Below are positions 52,751 to 64,000 of a stretch of DNA of 64,000 nt, in pieces. Made by a program: the position numbers and the translations under genes. The stretch is taken from NCBI GenBank assembly GCA_963772265.1, contig CAVYWS010000005.1:434001-498000 (forward strand), given 5' to 3'. Positions within the stretch are counted from its first letter, which is position 1, and each line of letters begins with the position of its first letter. A model generated the notes under the pieces. The model was not told the DNA's origin, did not search any database, and saw nothing but the letters and a program-made list of their open reading frames with translations. The DNA is from Mayfieldus sp963772265 (lineage in GTDB: Bacteria > Actinomycetota > Thermoleophilia > Solirubrobacterales > 70-9).

Positions 52751-53728
52751 ATCCGTCCTCTTCGGCCATCCAGCGGACGGTTCGCGGGACGCCCTCGCGC
52801 CAGGGCATAAACTCGATCCCGAGCTGCTCGCGGGCCTTTGAGTTGTCGACCCTGCGCCTGCCAGAGCAGGAAGTGGAGCTGTCCGCGGCCGAGCAGCGGC
52901 GGGCGGCGGATCAGGCGCGACAGCCCTTCGCCGGCGCGCTGCGAGCCCCTTGGCGACCGAGACCGGCAGGGTCGGCGGGACCCGGCCGCGCCCGGCCGCG
53001 GCGACCGCGCCGGAGAGGAACTCGCGCATCGAGCCGAAGTCGTTGCCGAGGATGTAGCGCTCCCCGGGCCGGCCCCTGTTCGAAGGCGGCCAGATGTCCG
53101 GCGGTGACGTCGTCGACGTAGGCGAAGGTCATCCCACCGGGCGGCACGCCCGGAAGCCGGCGGCGGATCGCGTCGCGGATCGCGCTGTCGAGCCCCGAGC
53201 CGGCCCAGGGCCCGGGCCCGTAGACGCCGGCCGGGTTGACGATCACAACCTCGGTGCCCTCGCCGGCCTCCTTGAGGACAAGCTCCTCGGCGTGTTGCTT
53301 GGAGCGCTCATAGGCGGTCCCCTTCGGGTAGTCGGCGAGATTCTCCTCGGTCATCGTGCCGCCGTGGCGGAGCGTGAAAGACGTCGAAGGTCGAGGTGTG
53401 AACGACACGGCCGACCGCGGCCTCGCGGGCAGCGGCGACGACGTTACGGGCGCCCTGCGCGTTGACGCGCTCGAAGGTTCCGGGGTCGGACAGCCACTGC
53501 TCGTAGATGCCCATGCAGTTGAAGACCCCGTCGACGCCCTCGACGGCGGGCGCGATCGTGCGCGGCTCGGTCACGTCGCCAAGGACCAGGGTCACGCTCG
53601 GAGGGCAGTCGCTGCGCCGCGGCGGCGCTGTCGCGGACAAGGGCCACGACCTCGTCGCCGCGTTCGCTGAGGGCGCGGGCGACGCCATTTCCCACCTTGC
53701 CGGTCGCGCCGGTGACCATGAACCGCAC
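52747..53728 (-). CDS. NAD(P)-dependent epimerase/dehydratase, dihydroflavonol-reductase-like (multiple frameshifts)
   Basis: From ATG 53728: MRFMVTGATGKVGNGVARAL (cofactor motif), then in other frames VTLVLGDVTEPRTIAPAV, VFNCMGIYEQWLSDP, VVHTSTFDVF, YERSKQHAEELVL (the Tyr/Ser-x-x-Lys region), VVIVNPAGVYGPGPW, FAYVDDVTAGHL and a C-terminal WREGVPRTVRWMAEE. At least four single-base breaks over 1 kb. Extended SDR of ~325 residues acting on a small alcohol or sugar. Could be a true pseudogene, but every fragment keeps normal codon structure. Confidence 0.75.
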
Positions 53729-53793
53729 CGGCGCAGCGTATCTGGCACTCGGCTGCGCCCGGGCCAGCCATAATCGCCGGCCCCCTTTCCATC

Positions 53794-55189
53794 ATGGCTC
53801 GCTTCCGCAAAGACCCCGACCCGCGCTTCTGGCGGCTCAACCGCTCGATCGAGTTCGACTGGCGGCTGGCGCCCTACGACGTCGATCAGTCCAGGGCCCA
53901 CATCCAGGCCCTGCGCGAGGTCGGCGTGCTGACTGACGACGAGCTCGCCGAGCTCGACCGCGGGCTGGAGACGATCGGAGGCGAGCTGGAGCGGGGCGGA
54001 GTTCCGCTTCCAGGACTCCGACGAGGACATCCACATGGCGATCGAGCGCCGCCTCGGCGAGCTGGTCGGTGAGGTGGCCGGCAAGCTGCACACCGGCCGC
54101 TCCCGAAACGATCAGGTGGCGACCGACGTCGCGATGGCGGTGCAATCCCACTCGCTGCGGGCGATCGAGCTGCTGCGCGCGGTGATGGGGCGGCTGGTCG
54201 ACCTCGCCGAGCGCCATCGCGACTGGGCGATGCCGGGCTATACGCACCTGCAGCGCGCCCAGCCGGTCTACCTCGGCCACCATCTGCTCGCCTATTTCTG
54301 GATGCTCAGCCGCGACGTCTGGCGCTTTCAGCTCGCGCTTCACACGCGCCGGCGTGATGCCGCTCGGCTCCGGGGCGCTGGCCGGCGTCAACTGGGAGAT
54401 CGACCGCCGCGCGGTCGCCGACGAGCTCGGCTTCGACTCCGTCTCGCCGAACTCGATCGACGGCGCCTCGAATCGCGACTTCGTGCTCGACTACCTGGCC
54501 GCGGCGACCGGCTGCGCGATCCACCTCTCACGGCTCGGGGCCGAGATCGTGCTCTGGTCGAGCAGCGAGTTCGGCTTCTGCGAGCTCGACGAGTCCTTCT
54601 CCTCGGGCTCCAGCATCATGCCCCAGAAGAAGAACCCCGACTCGGCCGAGCTTCTGCGCGCCAAGTCGCCCCGCGTGGCCGCCGACTACGCCGCCCTCGC
54701 CGGTGCCATGCACGGTCTGCCGCTCACCTACTCCAAGGACATGCAGGAGGACAAGGAGCCGCTGTTCGACGCGATCGACACCGTCGAGCTCTGCCTCGAG
54801 GTGGCCGACGGGATGCTCGCCGGGATCAGCTTCGACCGCGAGCGCCTCGCCGCCGCCTCGGCGGACGAGATGCTCGCCGCGACCGAGATCGCCGACCTGC
54901 TGGTGCGGCGCGGGGTCCCGTTTCGCGAGGCCCACGAGATCGTCGGCGGCCTGGTGCGCGCACGCGATCGAGCAGGGCAAGTCGCTGTCGGAGCTCGAGC
55001 GAGGAGGAGCTGCGGCGGCTTCTCCGAGCAGCTCGACGAGGAGTACTACGAAGTGCTCGGCGAGTCAGCTGGCTGGAGTCGAAGAAGATCGAGGGCGGGA
55101 CCGCCTCGGCGCGGATCGCCGACCAGATGAACGCCGCGCGCGGGGCGCTGCGCGGCGTCGACGCGATCCTCAGCGAGCGGCGTTCGTAA
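53794..55189 (+). CDS. argH: Argininosuccinate lyase (multiple frameshifts)
   Basis: Final step of arginine synthesis, fumarase superfamily. Pieces in order: FRKDPDPRFWRLNRSIEFDW, FQDSDEDIHMAIERRLGEL (after a break near 54003), KLHTGRSRNDQVATD, GYTHLQRAQPVYLGHHL, VMPLGSGALAGVNW (break near 54345), and the signature GSSIMPQKKNPDSAEL with the catalytic serine; breaks near 54960, 54995 and 55060 precede WLESKKIEGGTASARIADQM. Repaired length about 464, the normal size. Essential in a prototroph, so sequencing errors are likely. Rest of arg pathway not in window. Confidence 0.92.
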
Positions 55190-55197
55190 GCTTGCGC

Positions 55198-55795
55198 CGC
55201 GTGAGCGAGCGCTGGGTGAGGAGTTCTTCGCGCGTTCCGTGCACGAGGTGGCCGGGACCTGATCGGCTGCACGCTCCTGCTTCGGCGACTGCGGCGGCGT
55301 GATCGTCGAGACCGAGAGCTATGAGCGCGACGATCCCGCCTGCCACGCCTACGTCGGGCGGACGAAGCGAAACGAGGTCCTGTTCGGGCCGCCGGGCCGC
55401 GCCTACGTCTACCTCTCCTACGGCATCCACAGCCTGCTCAACGCGGTCGCCGAGCCGGAGGGGAAGCCGCCGCGGTCCTGATCCGCGCCCTGCGGCCCAC
55501 CGTCGGGATCGGGGCGATGCGGCGGCGCCGGGGGCGGGAGCGCGAGGAGGAGCTCTGCTCGGGGCCCGGGAAGCTGACCGAGGCGCTCGGCGTCGACCTG
55601 GGCGACAACGGCGCCAGCCTCAGCGCGCCGCCGTTCGCGATCCTGGCGCCGCGAGGGCGGAGTGGGCGGGGTCGAGGTCGCCGCCGGGCCACGAATCGGG
55701 ATCACCAAGGCCACCGAGCAGCCCTGGCGCTTCTGCGCGGCCGGCATGCCGCTTCGTCTCCCGCCCCTGGCCGGCTCGCGAGGCGGCCTGAGCCG

Positions 55796-55799
<4 letters not shown>
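55198..55799 (+). CDS. DNA-3-methyladenine glycosylase, AAG/MPG type (multiple frameshifts)
   Basis: Base-excision repair enzyme. Repaired order: LGEEFFARSVHEVA, DLIGCTLL, GGVIVETESYERDDPACHAY (with the catalytic Glu), RNEVLFGPPGRAYVYLSYGI, VLIRALRPTVGI, LCSGPGKLTEALGVDL and GPRIGITKATEQPWRF, all AAG signatures. At least three breaks (near 55260, 55470, 55660). About 200 residues. Start is ambiguous because the first break lies near the N-terminus; coding begins within a few bases of the argH stop. End overlaps the convergent PBP gene stop. Confidence 0.85.
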
Positions 55800-58289
<2,490 letters not shown>

Positions 58290-58400
58290 CAGGTCGTCTC
58301 CGATCGGGGCCCGCGTTGCCCTCTGAGGCCGTAGCTAAAAGAAGTCGTGCGGCGCCGGGGTGGGGCGTCGCACGGTAGCCGCCAAGCCGGGCGGGCAGTC

Positions 58401-58406
58401 TAGCAT
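58401..58406 (+). promoter_or_regulatory. -10 box of tyrS (leaderless)
   Basis: TAGCAT, 7 nt before the ATG at 58414; same hexamer and spacing as for the gene starting at 15583. Confidence 0.5.
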
Positions 58407-58413
58407 TGGCCCC

Positions 58414-59586
58414 ATGCCCGACTCGACAGCGCAGGAGGCCCGATTGGCGGCAAATGCCGTCGACGTTCTGCCCGAGGGAGCTCTCGCGAAGCAGCTCGGT
58501 CAGGGCCGTCCGCTGCGGGTCAAGCTCGGTATCGACCCGACCAGCCCCGACATCCATCTCGGTCACACGGTCGTGCTCTCGAAGCTTCGCGAGTTCCAGG
58601 AGGCGGGACACGTGGTGGTGCTGATCGTCGGCGACTTCACCGCCCGGGTCGGGGATCCGAGCGGCCGTTCGGCGCTGCGGCCGGTGCTGACGGCGGAGGA
58701 GATCGAGGCCAACGCCCGCACCTACCAGGAGCAGGCGTTCAAGGTGCTGGATCGGGATCGCACCGAGGTTCGTTTCAACAGCGAATGGCTGGCGATGGCA
58801 CCCGAGGAGCTGCTGCGGCTGCTCTCGCTGGGCACGGTGGCGCGGTTGATGGAGCGCGACATCTTCCAGAAGCGGGTCGAGGCCGACGAGGCGGTCTCGG
58901 TGCTGGAGCTGATCTATCCACTGCTCCAGGGCTATGACTCGGTCGCGGTCGAGGCCGACGTCGAGCTGGGGGGGACCGACCAGAAGTTCAACCTGCTGTT
59001 CGCCCGTGACGTGCAGGCCGCCTACGGGCAGAAGCCCCAGTCGATCCTCACGATGCCGCTGCTGGTCGGCATCGACGGCGCCCAGAAGATGAGCAAGTCG
59101 CTCGACAACTACGTCGGCGTCGCCGACGCGCCCGAGGAGATGTTCGGCCGCCTGATGCGGATCCCCGACGAGCTGATGCCCCAGTACTTCCGGCTCTTGC
59201 TCTCGGCCGAGCTGCCGGATGGGGAGCCGAACCAGGCCAAGCGTGAGCTGGCGGGGCGGATCGTTGAGCGCTACCACGACGCCGGGGCGGCGCGGGCGGC
59301 TGAGGAGCATTTCGACCGCCTGCACGTGCGCCACGAGCTTCCGGAGGACGTCGAGGAGGCAACCGTCTCCGCCAACGGGCAGGGTGAGTTGCACCTGCCG
59401 GCTCTGCTCGCCGACGTCTTTCGCCTCAGCCGCAGCGAGGCACGGCGGCTGATCGAACAGGGTGGAGTCAAGATCGATGGGGAGATCGTCGACCCGGGCA
59501 AGCTCGACATTCCGGTCGACGGTCTCGATGGCGCCGTGCTGCAGGTCGGAAAGCGACGCCACAAGCGGCTGCGGGTCGAGCGTTAG
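58414..59586 (+). CDS. tyrS: Tyrosyl-tRNA synthetase
   Basis: 390 residues, class Ic. VKLGIDPTSPDIHLGHTVVL (HIGH-type motif HLGH), DFTARVGDPSGRS, ELGGTDQKFNLLFARDVQ, and KMSKSLDNYVG (KMSKS). C-terminal S4 RNA-binding domain from about residue 335 (RLSRSEARRLIEQGGVKIDG). The lysine in VKLG and the long insert-free core resemble the TyrZ-like form. Transcribed toward the rrn operon. Confidence 0.96.
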   Translation: MPDSTAQEARLAANAVDVLPEGALAKQLGQGRPLRVKLGIDPTSPDIHLGHTVVLSKLREFQEAGHVVVLIVGDFTARVGDPSGRSALRPVLTAEEIEANARTYQEQAFKVLDRDRTEVRFNSEWLAMAPEELLRLLSLGTVARLMERDIFQKRVEADEAVSVLELIYPLLQGYDSVAVEADVELGGTDQKFNLLFARDVQAAYGQKPQSILTMPLLVGIDGAQKMSKSLDNYVGVADAPEEMFGRLMRIPDELMPQYFRLLLSAELPDGEPNQAKRELAGRIVERYHDAGAARAAEEHFDRLHVRHELPEDVEEATVSANGQGELHLPALLADVFRLSRSEARRLIEQGGVKIDGEIVDPGKLDIPVDGLDGAVLQVGKRRHKRLRVER

Positions 59587-59639
59587 CGCCTGGGGAGCGG
59601 GTCGCCGGCCCCGTGCTTGATCAGGCAGGGGCGGCGGCA

Positions 59640-59668
59640 TTGAGCCTCGTGCCTGGCGGCGCTATACT
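59640..59668 (+). promoter_or_regulatory. rrn P1 promoter candidate
   Basis: TTGAGC (59640-59645), 17-bp spacer, TATACT (59663-59668), the most consensus-like sigma-70 promoter in the window, 336 bp before 16S. Confidence 0.75.
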
Positions 59669-59751
59669 CCTCGGTCGCACTTGAGCCGGACCTTGAAAGG
59701 AGTGTCCTAGAGCCGAGAGCCATACCGACCCCGCCCCTTTGGGACCGGTGC

Positions 59752-59777
59752 GGCCTCTCTGCGAGAGGCCTTTTTTT
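59752..59777 (+). terminator. Strong intrinsic terminator between tyrS/rrn P1 and 16S
   Basis: GGCCTCTC-tgc-GAGAGGCC: perfect 8-bp stem with a 3-nt loop followed by seven T residues. It terminates tyrS, but it also lies about 85 nt downstream of the P1 -10 box, so rRNA transcription from P1 must read through it. Confidence 0.85.
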
Positions 59778-59826
59778 CTGCCGTCTCGGGCACTGTGGCG
59801 ACGAGTCCCGTCGCCCCAGGCGCACC

Positions 59827-59851
59827 GCGGTCTTTGAAAACTGAGCAGCGT
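59827..59851 (+). other. Pre-16S processing stem, 5' arm
   Basis: The reverse complement of this 25-mer matches 61604-61628 at 23 of 25 positions. These arms flank 16S and should form the long duplex cut by RNase III. The TCTTTGAAAACTG core also resembles an rRNA boxA antitermination element. Confidence 0.75.
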
Positions 59852-59893
59852 GCATCCTCGCCGGGCAACAGCTCGAGCGAGGTGTTGAGCCCG

Positions 59894-59925
59894 ACCCATT
59901 CCGCGTTCGCGTGGGATGGGTTTTT
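59894..59925 (+). terminator. Terminator-like hairpin inside the 16S leader
   Basis: ACCCATTCCGCG-ttcg-CGTGGGATGGGT pairs over 12 bp with two G-U wobbles and is followed by TTTTT. It lies between the processing arm and mature 16S, so it must be bypassed, or it is a second promoter-proximal control point. Confidence 0.6.
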
Positions 59926-59932
59926 AGACCTC

Positions 59933-59981
59933 GTCATGCCGGCCGCCGAGTATGTGTACACGGCGGCCAGCCAGGCATGAC
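59933..59981 (+). other. Hairpin directly upstream of 16S
   Basis: GTCATGCC/GGCATGAC and GGCCGCCG/CGGCGGCC make a 16-bp interrupted stem with a 12-nt loop, ending about 22 nt before the 16S 5' end. Probably a pre-rRNA folding or maturation element. Confidence 0.55.
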
Positions 59982-60003
59982 AGCTCTTCGTTTTGCAGTT
60001 CTT

Positions 60004-61552
<1,549 letters not shown>

Positions 61553-61603
61553 AGGGAGCAATCCCGATGTCGACCGGGCTCACCGGCCGCTTCTGCGGCC
61601 GCG

Positions 61604-61628
61604 ACGCTGCTCAGTTTTGAGAGACCGC
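61604..61628 (+). other. Pre-16S processing stem, 3' arm
   Basis: Complementary to 59827-59851 (23/25). Confidence 0.75.
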
Positions 61629-61697
61629 ACGGTGGAAGTCCTCCGCCGGCGCCTCGGCGGACCTTGAAAACTGCACAAGGCCAATATGGGTATAGCG

Positions 61698-61720
61698 GCC
61701 CGAACGCTTGTCGTTCGGGC
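61698..61720 (+). other. ITS hairpin
   Basis: GCCCGAACG-cttgt-CGTTCGGGC, perfect 9-bp stem; no T-run, so a processing or antitermination structure rather than a terminator. Confidence 0.5.
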
Positions 61721-61763
61721 TGAACAGACGGCCTGAGCGCTTCGGCGCCCGGGCTGTTCTCAC

Positions 61764-64000
<2,237 letters not shown>

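Larger units (their letters stand above)
61553..61763 (+). other. 16S-23S internal transcribed spacer, no tRNA
   Basis: 211 bp, no tRNA gene. Contains CGGCCGC-ttct-GCGGCCG (61584-61601), the 3' arm of the pre-16S stem (61604-61628), a second boxA-like CCTTGAAAACTGCAC near 61663-61677 and a 9-bp hairpin at 61698-61720. Confidence 0.85.

Noticed and set aside
61553..61763. tRNA-Ile or tRNA-Ala in the ITS
   Set aside because: No cloverleaf or GGTTCGAATC-type T-loop is present.

Overview
High-GC bacterial chromosome segment with no prophage, IS element, CRISPR array or tRNA gene seen. The 16S gene, single-operon house-keeping content, Ser/Ala/Gly-rich proteins and gene families (DUF2277, DUF1906, DUF4389, NDH-2 with menaquinone genes, GatCAB) point to Actinomycetota, most likely class Thermoleophilia (Solirubrobacterales/Gaiellales-like); the class-level placement is inference from remembered sequence style, not from an alignment.

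Layout: 0-1 kb end of a PcrA/UvrD helicase and folD; 1-5 kb two paralogous four-helix membrane proteins, a small low-GC insert flanked by copies of a gene 3' end, and a GMC oxidoreductase; 5-9 kb gatC-gatA-zincin-gatB plus a period-3 serine protein; 9-12 kb type II NADH dehydrogenase and small proteins; 12-17 kb two GT39-like membrane glycosyltransferases and a DUF2304-GT2 protein divergent from UDP-sulfoquinovose synthase; 17-18 kb secreted DUF1906 protein; 18.5-30 kb ilvBN, the menaquinone set menF/D/C/A/B/E and ilvC; 30-40 kb DUF4389 pair, class V aminotransferase, serA, quinone oxidoreductase, two small secreted RTX-like proteins, thioesterase and MFS pump; 40-53 kb leuA with an attenuation leader, an XRE-cupin regulator coupled to leuC-leuD-methyltransferase-leuB, ilvE, cimA and a DegT aminotransferase; 53-60 kb argH, a MPG glycosylase, PBP1A and tyrS; 60-64 kb rrn operon (16S complete, 23S running off the end).

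Themes: (1) Branched-chain amino acid synthesis is almost complete (ilvB, ilvN, ilvC, ilvE, leuA, leuC, leuD, leuB, cimA); ilvD and ilvA are not in the window, and cimA implies isoleucine from citramalate via LeuCD/LeuB. (2) Menaquinone synthesis sits near a menaquinone-reducing NDH-2. (3) About fifteen genes carry a TAnnnT -10 box 6-10 nt before the start codon and no Shine-Dalgarno, i.e. leaderless mRNAs; two of them put ATC where the start codon should be. Genes with SD sequences (leuA, 1122, 11513, 31656, 48805) form a second class. (4) The leuA leader peptide has five consecutive Leu codons that pair with the leuA Shine-Dalgarno.

Quality warning: at least 18 genes, including argH, gatA, cimA and menD, are broken by single-base indels that one inserted or deleted base repairs, often in G or C runs. 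I read these as sequencing/assembly errors, not pseudogenes, and annotate the repaired product. The window's apparent giant ORFs around 12-17 kb and 44-47 kb are products of these indels or antisense shadows.
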